Shown here: in pieces, positions 10,930 to 30,974 of the stretch
Numbering within the stretch: the stretch's first letter is position 1
Layout of the letters: each line of letters starts with the position of its first letter
Assembly (NCBI RefSeq): GCF_045679555.1
Contig: NC_092120.1
Span: 6,505,074-6,569,073 of the forward strand
Origin: Salvelinus alpinus
Lineage: Eukaryota > Chordata > Actinopteri > Salmoniformes > Salmonidae
Direction: 5' to 3'
Length of the DNA: 64,000 nucleotides
The notes under the pieces: model-generated
Told to the model about the DNA's origin: nothing
Database searches by the model: none
The model's input: only the letters and a program-made list of their open reading frames with translations
Translations under genes and position numbers: made by a program

Positions 10930-11105
10930 TGTGCCCAACTGAGTATTACAATTGTTGGAAAAATGACTTGTGTCATTCACAAAGTAGATGTCCTAACCGA
11001 CTTGCCAAAACTATAGTTTATTAACAAGACATTTTTGGAGTGGTTGAAAAACTAGTTTTAATGTCTCCAACCTAAGTGTATGTAATCTTCCGACTTGAAC
11101 TGTAC
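10930..11105. mobile_element. Tc1-like transposon end fragment
   Basis: The stretch ends 'taagtgtatgtaatcttccg' followed by 'acttgaactgta', a characteristic salmonid Tc1 terminal sequence. It is inserted in the MITE that resumes at about 11106. No transposase remains. Confidence 0.6.
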
Positions 11106-11276
11106 ATTTACTTTCGATACTTAAGTGTATTTAAAACTGAATACTTTTAGACTTTTACTCAAGTAGTATTTTACTAGGTGACTTTCACTTTTATTTTAGT
11201 AATTTTCTATTAAGGTATCTTTACTTTTACTCAAGTATGACAATTGGGTACTTTTTCTACCAATGCTGAAACCAGA

Positions 11277-13735
11277 CTTTTTTGCAGTGTTGTTGGGCTA
11301 ATATTCACATCCGTAGCAACATCCCCCTTTAAATCCTTTCTCAATAGAAGCATTGAGTGAATTGTAGCTTTAAGATTAAAGTTAAGAAGTAAGATTAGGA
11401 GATTAGGAGATCGCATGCTTTCTGTGATGGCACTGAACGTATTTGGAGGGATCCCCCTTTTGAAGAAACTCACAGTCAACAGATGTTGTACACAGGAGCT
11501 ATCTGATTTGCTATGCAGGATAGTTAATATGTCACAGTCAATAACAAGCCTGACATTTAAGTCAGAGGAGATAGTCACTTTGAGACCACCAAACTGCTCT
11601 GACACCAAAGGAGCTGTTCTTGAGCTTCCTCATTTCTATCATCTTCAAGAGGTGAGATTTTCATTCCCTAATGCGCATCACTTAGAAAAATGTGCATTCA
11701 AATGCCTTGAAAACATCACAGATCTCTCTGTGCCTATAGTTGATGAGCCACAGGCACAGCTTCTGCAGTCTGGCATCAAAAGACTACAGGCGTTTGATTT
11801 TTACAACAAATGCATTTCCTTTGAGTCAGTTTGTGAAACAGTATTCAAACTCTCAAACACAGAAATGAATGTAAGAAATTATCAATTCTGGAACATCACC
11901 ACATCTGCTGTGAGAAACTGCCAGGGGATAAAGTGGATTCATTTCTATTATTATGAACATGAACATGATGCAATTAACTTGAGTTTGATCCATTATTTGA
12001 AGAATCTCATTGATTTGGGAAGTTGAAATCAGTATGCTTTGTGACACTCAAAAGGGTCCCGTTCTGTGGCTGAAAAAACTGTGCCTGTTTAGCTTTCACA
12101 TCACAAACATCGCGTCAGAGCAGTTTGGTTGCTTGAAGAATCTGGAACAGCTGATTTTGTTAGGAAATCAGATTACCACTGTTGCAGATTTTACATTTAA
12201 GGATCTAGGTAAATTGAGGTTCCTAGACCTACGGAATAACAAGATCTCTCAAATAACAAAGAACAGTTTCTTTGGCCTGCATGGCTTGGAGAGCCTATTT
12301 CTGGAACTAAACACATTTGAAACGATTGAAGCATTTGCTTTCATCCACCTCACTTTGCTGAAGCATGTATGTTTAGGGGACTTTCACCCTTGCCTAGTGA
12401 GTTGGAGAGTAGCGTGAATGTGAATCTGACACATATTTGGTGTCTTCCCTCAAGGGTTAATGCACATTAACATTTCTTCCATGTGGTACACCCTCAACAT
12501 CATCATTTGCAGCAACAGCACCGCAAAACCAGGGATTTCTCTTCAGCTCAGTGCCACAACTGTATTCTTCCAGGACTGCTGGAGACCGTTTTTCCAGTCT
12601 GTCGTCAGCCTCATAGCCATAACAGAACACCTCCTGTGTGGGTCTCATTTTGCCGCAAGATACTTCACCACCCTACAGTACTTTGGCTTCAATTCTGTGC
12701 TGTCAGCTGAATTTGTGGACATGACTGACCTGAACACACTTGTGGAGCTGAGGACAAACAGCTGTATAGTTTCAGCAGGCGTGACATGTAAAAACGAGAA
12801 TGGAATCCAGAACTTTGCCAGGTAACAAGAAAGATGTACTGATAATGAGGAGCATACCATTTATTGTACAACCATATAGGCAACACACGCATAGAACACC
12901 AGCATGGCCGTTTAGCATTTGGACTTGCCATCTAGGCCTGGATGTGCAGCCACGACCTGTTTTGAAAGCTTTCTCTATTGATGGTGTCCATAATATGAGT
13001 ATCAAGGCATGTCTTTGTTTCCATCATTGCGCCATCCATCTCAGGTACTCAGCAGCCAACTGTTCCCTGGATGTGGGCTTTGTCCTGTTCCTCAGCATCT
13101 CGGGGGCCTGCTCCTCTTCATGCTGGTGGTGCTGCTCCGTCAGCTGGCTCGGGAATACCTGCTGGCCTTCTGCCACATCATCCTCGCCTGGCTGGAGGAG
13201 GCTGTACGGAGGCCCAACCCCAGGGGGCGCTATTGCTATGATGCCTTTGTGTCGTACAGTGGGAGAGACGAGCGCTGGGTGGTGGAGCAGCTGCTTCCGG
13301 GGCTGGAGCAGAAGGAGCCTCCTTTCCTGCGTCTATGTCTGCACAGCAGGGATTTCCAATTGGGGAAGGACATTGTGGACAACATCACAGACAGCCTCTA
13401 CGGTATGTATCCTGGACCACTAGAAATACTATATACAGACACACTGATTCAAAATGCCAAGCCTATGGCATCACCATCTAATGATCCTTCTTACTGGTCT
13501 GGTTCCAGGCAGCCACTACACCGTGTGTGTGGTGAGTCGTAACTACCTGCGCAGTAACTGGTGCTCCCTGGAGCTGCGGCTGGCCACACTCCGTTTGCTG
13601 GTGGAGCAAAGGGTCATCATTATCTTGGTCTTCCTGGAGGAAATCCCCCCTCGCCAGCTGTCTGCCCACCACCGCCTGTCTAGGCTGGTCAAGACCAGGT
13701 ACGTACAGTATGTGGAGAGGGGGTTCTGTGAACTA
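11277..13735 (+). pseudogene. Toll-like receptor pseudogene (teleost TLR11/22-like)
   Basis: TLRs sense microbial ligands and signal through a cytosolic TIR domain. Leucine-rich repeats are readable at 11415-12417 (for example LEQLILLGNQITTV and LRFLDLRNNKISQIT), then an LRR C-terminal region (12460-12821), a membrane segment with FVLFLSIS and LLLFMLVVLL (about 13080-13135), and a TIR domain with YDAFVSYSGRDERWV, LCLHSRDF and SRNYLRSNWCSLEL. Two GT-AG introns fit: 12822-13044 and 13403-13508, the second splitting the TIR. Breaks: frame changes near 12020 and 12400-12470, and a one-base slip in a G run near 13100. In the BB loop, RDFQLGK carries Leu where TLRs usually have Pro. The TIR is cut off near 13735 before its last motifs, just upstream of a Tc1/L2 nest. 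No start is identified. Subfamily naming is tentative. Confidence 0.82.
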
Positions 13736-13779
13736 CACTCTATCATTTATTTAACTAGGAAACATCCTTGCGAAACATA

Positions 13780-16699
<2,920 letters not shown>

Positions 16700-16700
<1 letters not shown>

Positions 16701-16815
16701 TACACTCTTTTAAAAACGGTTCTAAAAGGGGTCTTTGTTGGGTGAAAATGTTCTACCTGGAACCATAAAGGGTTCTCCTACAGAGATGAGCCAAATAACT
16801 CTTTAAGGTTTAAGA
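16700..16815. repeat. Degenerate 'gttctacctggaacc' repeats
   Basis: Imperfect copies of a short motif (gttctaaaagggg, gttctacctggaacc, gggttctcctacag) occur here and again at 42130-42240. They are common in salmonid introns and intergenic DNA. Confidence 0.45.
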
Positions 16816-18002
16816 GAGCACCTTTTTTGTGTACATGTCTAGACAGTGGTATTCTGCTTCCAATGAACTTTGTATGGACTGTGTGGATACAATGACCAAC
16901 CGTTATCAACAGCAGAGGGAGACAAAGACCTTCAATCATATACAGTACACAGACTTCCATTGTTCAAAATATGTTTTCAAGGAAACACATTCTCATCTAA
17001 CAATGAGGTTTATGGCTTTGCATCCATTTTTATTATTTGATTCAATAAAATGTTCTGTCTCTCCTGCCTTCTTCTAGCGTTGCATTACTGTATGACTCAG
17101 ATGTATGATACAGCTGATTTTCTCTGGTCACCATCTCAGCAGAGCCACATACTGGAAACTCACTTGGGGGGTTCTACTATGCTAACATATGGAATTGTCT
17201 TAAGATGTTGATACCATGGATCATTTAGCTATTTGATTTTGAGGTGTATAACAGAACAAAATGGAGAACACCATCGTGTTCGTGAGAATCTCATCTTTCC
17301 ATAGAGTGGTCATGTTAGTTGGCCAAACCGTTTGGACGCTACAGACATTTTTGCGAGTAGACCGATTTTTGGGATGTCTCATGGTCTGACAAACACCGCT
17401 GTAGCTCGGCCACCTTCTACTGCAGACGTGGAAGGCCAGCATAAGCAGATATCGCTAGCTTTAATTGGTGGATTTTTATGGGGATTTTTTTATTATGTTA
17501 CTTAGATTGACGCACGGGTGCATCAGTAGACTCTTAAGGATTAACAGCTGAAGTGATCTTGAATGTAGCCTGATCTTATATCTTTCTGTGCTGTCTTGAC
17601 AACGTGGTCATGTCACTGACCCATAGGATTTGGAAAGACTATCTTGAATGAGGCTGATTTAATGCCATTGTACCCTCTATACAGATCAACACAGAACATC
17701 CGGGGAGGTTTTATTGTCTGCCGAAGTAGTACAAATACACATGATCTTATTCTACATTCAATCCCTATACAGTCTGAGGGATGCTCATTGTCATCATCAT
17801 CATTGTTATTTGTCAGTAAATAACTATTCCTGAAGAGGACTTATAAATGTAATGTTGAGGGTTTCTCTAACCAGTGGGTTAGTGAACACAGTTCTCTCTA
17901 GGCAGGTTTGAGTTCCTAGAGAAAAATAAATGCTGTCGCTACCTTGCTTTCGAACCAAGGTGCATAAACAGTGGAGCAAACTGGAGATGAGAAGATATTC
18001 CG
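16816..18002. other. Intergenic, no gene recognised
   Basis: I see no coherent reading frame and no clear transposon ends. There is an AATAAA at about 17043-17048, but no adjacent coding sequence on the plus strand to which it could belong. Confidence 0.35.
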
Positions 18003-18063
18003 CAACTCTTGGTAGGACAATGGAAGATGTTGAAGCAAACTTCTATTGTCCTACCAGGAGTTG
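18003..18063 (+). ncRNA. Perfect 24-bp hairpin, possible pre-miRNA-like
   Basis: The left arm is 18003-18026 (caactcttggtaggac...) and the right arm 18040-18063 (...gtcctaccaggagttg), with a 13-nt loop. As plus-strand RNA all 24 positions pair, two of them as G-U. On the minus strand those two become mismatches. Size and shape fit a microRNA precursor, but a MITE remnant is equally possible. It lies just downstream of the ggct-like pseudogene. Confidence 0.4.
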
Positions 18064-18109
18064 AGTTCCTAAACATGGCAGTTTGTGCAAGGTGTTGTTA
18101 AGCGTCAGA

Positions 18110-20214
18110 TCAGTGGTTGGCTCTCTCCTTGTCTCTTTTCATAATCCGCTCCAGCTCAGCCATGACAGGCAGTGGGCCCTCAAACTTGTTGGTCTCGATG
18201 GACCTCAGCTTTTCCTGGTAGTTCTTCGGCAAGCCATTCTGCTCCGCCCCCATTAAAATCACCTGGCGCAACCAGAGAACAATCAACATAAAACATTTAT
18301 AATTTAAACAGAAGTTAAACCATATTAATCAGACAATCACTATTTTCTGTTATCTAACGACAAATAAATGACCATTACAATCCAGAACATGAATAGCAAC
18401 TGCCCTTATCCTATAGTAACTGCCCCAAGAATGTGTGTATCTCAAATACTGTACCCATCGGACCACACATAGAACATGCAACATAACAGAGGAACAATGC
18501 ACTCAGCTCAACTGTATGAGTCTGGTACACACACGACAGAGCACTGCACAAAGCTTCCGTGGTCACAAAGCCACGCTCCACGCCTGTTACATTCGCTGGC
18601 TGTTTTTCTCAGACCACTTTGATTATTTAGCTAGAGCTTTTAGATGTGCAATGAACCATCTGGAAACACAGTTTAGTAACTGTTCACATTGTCCAATACA
18701 GTGCATGAGATTGGGTAAATCCTGAATGAATTGATGGATATATACTAAATAAAAATTTTAAAGAATCCTGTGTTCTTGTGACAGCCAGAATATGAACCTG
18801 GAATGTAGCGTTCCAGATGCTTCAGAGAGGGTTTTATTTTGGAGAGGGGGAGTGAATAGTCAAAAAAATTAATTGACCTAGGTTGCTGCTCTTTCCCTGT
18901 TGTCTTTTCAACACAAAGCCATCTGGGAGCTGTCAGTGGCAAACGCCAGAAAAAACACCAAAACACTGCTATTTTTGCCACCACAGTGAGTGAGTGACAG
19001 AGACTCATTCAAGAGGATGATGTCACCCACACTGTCATCCACAAGTGATGAGTGATGTGTGAATTCCTTTTTCCAATGCGTTACATGTGGGTGTTTGATT
19101 TGCTGTTGTTTTGGTTATGAATTTGACCATATAGAGTATATTGTTTTATTACAATTCATTTGAAAAAGCATTTGTTGGTAAATACCTTTTCAGAGACAAC
19201 ATTCTGCATTTCTCTTCATTGTCCCACTGTATATCAATGGAGAGCACCAGTTTCAATAACAACGTTCCTCTCTACACTTTGTAAGGTCCCTAACTTCTTA
19301 CAGGGTTCAGTGTCAAGTCCATGTTCTTAAATGTATTTGGAATAAAATAGATATAACTAGATTGAGAAAGTAAGACAGTGTGTGAGAGAGAGAATGAGAG
19401 AGAGGGGGGGGCGTGTAAAAGGAGTTGTGTCTCCTTGAGGTACTGTGGTGATGGTGGAGCGTAAATACAGCTGTTCATGATGTAGGTGCGACAGTTGAGC
19501 TCTTGGTCCCGAGTCTTCATGTTAACCTCAACAGGGCTGTAGGCCCATAGTCTCACGTTCTCCTGGCTGCACACACACACACAAATATGAATACACCCAA
19601 CCACACAACTTTAGAACTGGTTAGAACTAGACCACATCAACCACAATGAAGAAGCACTCAGAATGACACAACAGACCAAGTATTTTTTTTTTTTTTTTAA
19701 CTAGGCAAGTCAGTTAAGAACAAATTCTTATTTACTATGATGGCCTACACCGACCAAACCCTGGACGACGCTGGGCCAATTGCGCGCCGCCCTATGGGAC
19801 TCCCAATCACGGCCGGTTGTGATACAGCCTGGATACAGTAGACACAGTATGTGCCAACTAGGATTAGGTGAACTAGATAAAGGTATCTTACCTGTCTAGA
19901 GACTCGAGGTCGGCCACGTTCATCCTCCATACCACTCCCCACACCTCGTCCGCTGGGCTGTTCTCGATGGTCGCCACACCCCCATGCCAGCGGTCACTGG
20001 CCAGACCCTTGTAGTTGCCAAATATCAGCTTGTAGTCCTGGAAAGAAGGAGAGATAGAGAGGATCAGGTTAAGGTCAGGTGTCCTTCCAGGTCCTCTTTA
20101 TAGTCAGGTCTGGTCATACCTTGAGCCTGGCCACACAGTGGATGGAAGCGGAGGGGTTCTTGAGCTGGAGCCTTTCCTTCAGTAGGTTGCTGCCGTAGGC
20201 AAAGTACAGGAAGA
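18110..20214 (-). pseudogene. Second ggct-like gene, probably non-functional
   Basis: Four homologous exons are readable on the minus strand: about 20214-20120 (FLYFAYGSNLLKERLQLKNP), 20037-19892 (WHGGVATIENSPADEVWGVV), 19566-19434 (QENVRLWAYSPVEV, catalytic Glu kept) and 18262-18110 (LMGAEQNGLPKNYQEKL, stop TGA). Exon 3 is exactly as long as in the intact ggct (133 nt). Two faults: the exon 3 donor reads GA instead of GT (19433-19432), with no good GT nearby, and the first exon has an in-frame stop four codons before the homologous part and no start. An unseen upstream first exon could supply the start, but the lost donor remains. A SINE sits in the intron at 19681-19831. Confidence 0.8.
19681..19831 (-). 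mobile_element. SlmI-type SINE, 5'-truncated
   Basis: On the minus strand it ends in 'ttgcctagttaaa' and a poly-A-like run (T run at 19684-19698 on the plus strand). It contains 'gattgggagtcccatagggc' and lacks the tRNA-like head. It lies in an intron of the second ggct-like gene. Confidence 0.75.
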
Positions 20215-21223
20215 CTCCCCATTCTCATGCTAATCCATCGGGCCTGCCCTGTGCTGTACTGTGCTGTGCCCACCACTGCCACACAATACACACACAGCCT
20301 GCTGGTTGCTGAGCCTTATGGCCTGAGCTGGCTGAGCTCACAGTCACACCAGCATGTCATTCACAGTGTGCTGCAACAAGCCTGCATAGCACTGTCTTGT
20401 GGACAGAGAAGTTAGTGATGTGTTGCAGCTGATGCTTTGACAAATAGGCCAATCCATCACTCATGTTTGCTTGCGTGCACATGGATTTATGTTTACACCG
20501 CCGATGGTAATCAGGCAAACCTCAATTATGTACAATGAAATATAATTTGAACTTTGCTTCGAAATTATGTCATTGGCACTGACTGGTGCAGTGGAGGGTA
20601 AATGCAGTTTACACACCTTTTTTATTTTGTGCCAAGCTTTACCAATATTTTGCAGAAAAATGCATTGAAAGTATAGGAAGCATTACTGGTCACGGGAATG
20701 GAAGGCTAAACATAAACATGGCTGGTCCATCAAGGTCCAGTAGGTAACTTTGTGTGCGATCTGATCAAATTCACATAGAAAAGTGAGTTATAGATTGGTA
20801 ATTCCTATTGAAAGCAAGTCTGATGCGCGGCATATCTGTTCTGTGTGTGCTATTTCTATGCTTCCCATCTTTAAGTTTAGCTTAAGCGTCTTTTTACTTT
20901 CGGTTTTGTACACCAGCTTCAAACAGCTTAACATACACTATTTTGGGTTATTTAAAATATATTTCACAGCAGTTTATATTTTACAATGATTCTCTACACT
21001 ATACATTTCTTGTTTTGTCACATAAACTTAAATTAGGCGAACATAACAACATTTTAGCAACCAGGAAATGGCTGAGCGATTTCTATCTATTGTACCTTGT
21101 GTTATTGGTCATGTTCCCTTGCTCCGACATTGCTAATGCATGCCAGATCTTACAATGCCTGGATAGGTATTTTACATATCAGCTAACCACATCACAACCA
21201 AATCTCTATTTTTGTTATGGAAG
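20215..21223. other. Intergenic, nothing recognised
   Basis: AT-rich sequence without a supported gene. A first coding exon for the ggct-like pseudogene would be expected here on the minus strand, but I could not find one. Confidence 0.35.
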
Positions 21224-21458
21224 GGTCCAGACACCTTTTTTGGGATTTCACATGTTTTTGAGAAACTTATCCCAAACAGCAAACCACTTCCTCATCCTTG
21301 TGTAAAATGGGGCCCCCAATTTTTTTTCCTTTTAGAAACAGCAAAGTTCGTATAGTGATGCAGGTCTAGATGTTGTACACATGTGTCATTCCGAAATGTA
21401 TCTGCAACGTTCTATTCCATTTTATTGCCACTCTAGCAATACCTCTCCATCTATTCTA

Positions 21459-21648
21459 CAGGTAACTGCCAAACACTTGAGTAAATGAGGGATACAAAGT
21501 ATATTAAAAGCATGGAGTGCTTCCACACAGGAAGTTTCAGACGCTTACAGAATCAAGGTGCATTGAAGCTGTTCTGACGGCTCCTGGTGGCCCAACACTG
21601 TATGAAGACACTTTATGTTGGCATTTCCTTTATTTTGACAGTTATCTG
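21459..21648. mobile_element. Deleted Tc1-like element
   Basis: Ends are CAGGTAACTGCC and GACAGTTATCTG, an imperfect inverted pair that matches the family at 43145-43657. Only 190 bp remain. Confidence 0.6.
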
Positions 21649-21771
21649 TAGCAATATGTTACAATGACAATGGAACAGCTGGATAGGGGAAACGGCTTGA
21701 GTTGCGCAAACGGGAATATAACATTGCAGATGTACACATGAAATTGTGTCAAACATCTAAAGACCTGCATT

Positions 21772-21965
21772 TGGGCTCACGAGTGGTACAGTGGTCTAAG
21801 GCACTGCATCTCAGTGTAAGAGGCATCACTACAGTCGTGGTTCGAATCCAGGCTGTATTGTATCCTGCAGTGATTGGGAGTCCCAGAGGGTGGTGAATAA
21901 TTGGCCCAGGGCAGGCTGTCATTGTAAATACAAATTTGTTCTTAACTTGCCTAGTTAAATTTAAA
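21772..21965 (+). mobile_element. SlmI-type (tRNA-Leu-derived) SINE
   Basis: The head has 'gtggtctaaggcactgcatc' (A-box-like) and 'ggttcgaatccaggctgt' (B-box-like). The tail ends 'ttgcctagttaaatttaaa'. This is the salmonoid SINE type related to tRNA-Leu. Confidence 0.8.
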
Positions 21966-22140
21966 AAAAACACTATACTGAGATGTTTGCCGTTTCTAAA
22001 AGGACATAAGTGGACATTTTTGGTGCCTTTGTTCATGTGTTTTTCTAGGCCCCCATACTACTCAATGAGGATGATGAAGTGATTTGCTATTTGGGGTAAG
22101 TTTCTCAAAAACATGAAATCACAAAAAAGGTGGCTGGACC

Positions 22141-22443
22141 ATTCTCCTTGTTCAGGCGGCGTTCGGCGGTCGACGTCACCGGCCTTCTAGCCACCGCCGA
22201 TCCACTTTTCATTTTCCATTTGTTCTGTCTTTGTCTTTCACACCTGGCTTCACTCAACCAATTACTTGTTTATTATTTAACCCTCTGTTCCCCATGTTTC
22301 GTTTGTGAGTGATTGTTCTTTGTACATCGGTCCGTGTTTGTGGGCTCGCTATGTTGCTTTGTAATTTTGAGTAAAGTACGTTGATTACTCATATCTGCTG
22401 TCCTACGCCTTACTCTACACCAGCTACACACTGGACCGTTACA
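22141..22443. mobile_element. LTR-like fragment
   Basis: The GC-rich start 'gttcaggcggcgttcggcgg' leads to 'ctacaccagctacacactgg' followed by accgttaca at the end. The layout suits a retrotransposon LTR fragment. No partner LTR or target duplication is visible. Confidence 0.35.
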
Positions 22444-28866
<6,423 letters not shown>

Positions 28867-28879
28867 GAGAGAGAGAGAG

Positions 28880-30715
28880 GCCAGGTTTTAGAACAGCTGC
28901 CATGTTAGAGCCCATATAGAACTTAATTCTTGAAATGTTGATGATGTAACAATGCGAGAGCGCCTCTGACAATTCTCTATGAAATGAAAAACAGAGCAGC
29001 GAATTTGACAGATGTTTTTATTGATTAGCTTTCAATGTGTATAGAAGTCTGTACTGTGTTGTGCTGTCAACAAATTGCATATCTGCAGTCACTGGAAATC
29101 TTCATAGGTTTTGAAAACTATCAGAAATAAACAGCACAATGCGGAAGTGTCAAATTATCACTTAACAGCTATGGAGGAGAAAGTGGCGCTGTCGGAATGT
29201 TCAGATATATGGCTCTGGTATTTCCGTAGTCCAGTCTTTGCCTTGAAACATTGGTGAATGTGTCAGAAACCCATCCCAAACAAATAACGGACACAAACAA
29301 CTGAACAATAATATCTCTACAAAGAGGGGAGCTGACATGGTTACCATGGCAAACATCAGTTCCGGATGTTTTGTCACCGAGCAGTAGTACACCCTCTGGC
29401 CAGACTTTCCCACGCGGGGTGAGCCAAGAGTCATGCTGCCCTGATGGTGTTCCAGACCAATATCATTAGCAGGCAGCAACACATGCGACTCAGGTACTAT
29501 ACTTGATCTTAGCTAAAAGGTTGATGCAGTGGTGTGACTCTCGCAAAAGAAAAATGTAAGCAATTATATTTCATTGTAAATAAACAAGTGTCAAATTGTG
29601 GATGAGGGAAAACAAACAATACACTCATTAAGTGTATGCAAATGGTCTCACCTGATCAACCCATCTTGTGACCAGTGTACAAGATTTAATAGCAGACTGG
29701 GCACATTGCTTGAGGAGACAGAACGGCCGTGTGTCAAAAACCCATTGAGAGACAAAGACCCATTGAGAGAACTGTTATGTAACGGGGTCTTAACTTTTCA
29801 GACAGTCTGTACCGCAACAGTCACTAATTGTCCATTGTTGCCAGGGCTATGGGCCAGGGAGGAGTTGGCTCTCGTTCCTGTAGTGTTCCTGTACTGAGCA
29901 GGCATGGGGTCTCTGTTCCTCACAGCAGCCACATTGACGTGATGTCAGGACCTGTTAAAGTACTTACCATCAGAACCCTAACCCAGACGGACTGTGCCTC
30001 ACTGTGGTGGACGTTTTGTCCAGATCTTTCCGGTCAGATCTGACCCAATCCCAGGCAGCCTCCAGCCTCTGGCCTTTCTGCTTTTTATTTGGAAGGATGT
30101 GACCAGTTGAAAGCTCACCATGGTGCATACAGACCAGTTCTGGGTTACAGACAAGAGGATATGATGTTGACCTCCCGCGAACAGCTCTTGCTAAATTCCA
30201 CATCTGTCGACAAAACATGTCCCCTCTCCCCTAACCCCTCTCCGATTGTAAATATGCAGGCTGGGTTGCTTTCCTCTACTGCGTTCTCTGTCCTTCAGAC
30301 ATTCTCCCTCCTCCCTCCACCCCAATGATCACACCACACCAGTCCCGTGGGCGTCTTCCTTAACTGTCCAACTAGGACCATTATGAAATCCCAAATAAAC
30401 ACAGCTAATGCATCAGAGAGGGGGATGTCATCTGGGACAAATATCAATGCATTTGTGTTATGTCAGTGGGGAGCAATGGAAAACAGAATTCAGCTCAATT
30501 GTACAGCTGCACCCCTCACTGTGAACCCCACTCTGACCCCCGCCCTCCCCTGACCCCCAACCCTCCCGTAACCAATCCTGCTGTTGCCTCATACAGCTCC
30601 TCCAACATGGTCCCATGGCCTCCCTCCACGAGGCTCTAGTCCCAACTGGACAGCGTCGACCATTAACTCCTGTTGTGTCCCATTTAGGGCTGTTTGAGCA
30701 CCGTCTCCCACCAAC
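28880..30715. other. Intergenic, no gene supported
   Basis: Apart from a U2-like fragment at 29491-29524 I see nothing coherent. A minus-strand open frame at 29201-29482 has no domain I recognise. Confidence 0.35.
29491..29524 (-). pseudogene. U2 snRNA 5' fragment
   Basis: On the minus strand it reads 'ttttagctaagatcaagtat' followed by agtacctg. This matches the start of vertebrate U2 snRNA (the 'cttttggctaagatcaagtg' region) apart from a few C-to-T type changes. Only about 34 nt are kept, so it is a retroposed or degraded fragment. Confidence 0.6.
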
Positions 30716-30865
30716 ATGACGGCCACTGCCTCCCTATCTTCCCTGACAAACCGTTCCACCAGCCTCAGCCTCATCTGGGACGGATTCAACAACAGTTTGT
30801 GGGATGTGCAGCAAGCAGCAAACCGCACGTGCACCCTTCAGGCGACCATTGCACAACCAGTCTAA
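30716..30865 (+). CDS. Possible short 49-residue protein, doubtful
   Basis: The ATG at 30716 has a favourable context (ccaacATGa). The product would contain NRS, NNS and NRT glycosylation sequons, as in MTATASLSSLTNRSTSLSL and WDGFNNSLW. There is no hydrophobic membrane segment and no family I recognise. It could be a first exon of an unseen gene or chance. Confidence 0.2.
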   Translation: MTATASLSSLTNRSTSLSLIWDGFNNSLWDVQQAANRTCTLQATIAQPV

Positions 30866-30974
30866 CCCCCATCTGAGACCCTGGTTTGAAGTGGATGAGT
30901 GGAAGGATTGTCACAGTAGGAATTGTGAAACATATGGTGATAATTGTGTTAGACTTGTTCATAAGCTGTTTGTT

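Larger units (their letters stand above)
4695..11268. mobile_element. hAT-like MITE split by two later insertions
   Basis: The left end (4695-4836) begins CAGTGGTGGAAAGTAC and carries 'acttaagtaaaaaatac' motifs. The right end (about 11106-11268) has the inverted counterpart with repeated 'tttactcaagta' and ends 'ctttttctaccaatgctg'. Middle sequence resumes at 10758-10925. A Ty3/gypsy element (4837-10757) and a Tc1 end (about 10930-11105) sit inside it. The MITE is therefore the oldest layer. Class is inferred from terminal sequence only. Confidence 0.6.
21224..22140. mobile_element. Foldback DNA element with long inverted repeats
   Basis: The element opens GGTCCAGACACCTTTTTT and closes AAAAAAGGTGGCTGGACC. 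The arms are roughly 90-100 nt of strong similarity (21224-21310 against about 22040-22140) and continue more weakly inward: 'atgcaggtctagatgttg' near 21358 pairs with sequence near 21755-21772. Two later insertions sit inside: a Tc1 remnant at 21459-21648 and a SINE at 21772-21965. It encodes no protein. Confidence 0.65.

Noticed and set aside
21772-21965. Genuine tRNA-Leu gene
   Set aside because: Box A and B-like sequences are present but the body and tail are those of a SINE, and no cloverleaf with acceptor stem forms.
29201-29482. Minus-strand frame of 93 codons
   Set aside because: No domain recognised, no splice partners seen, and its neighbourhood holds only repeat traces.
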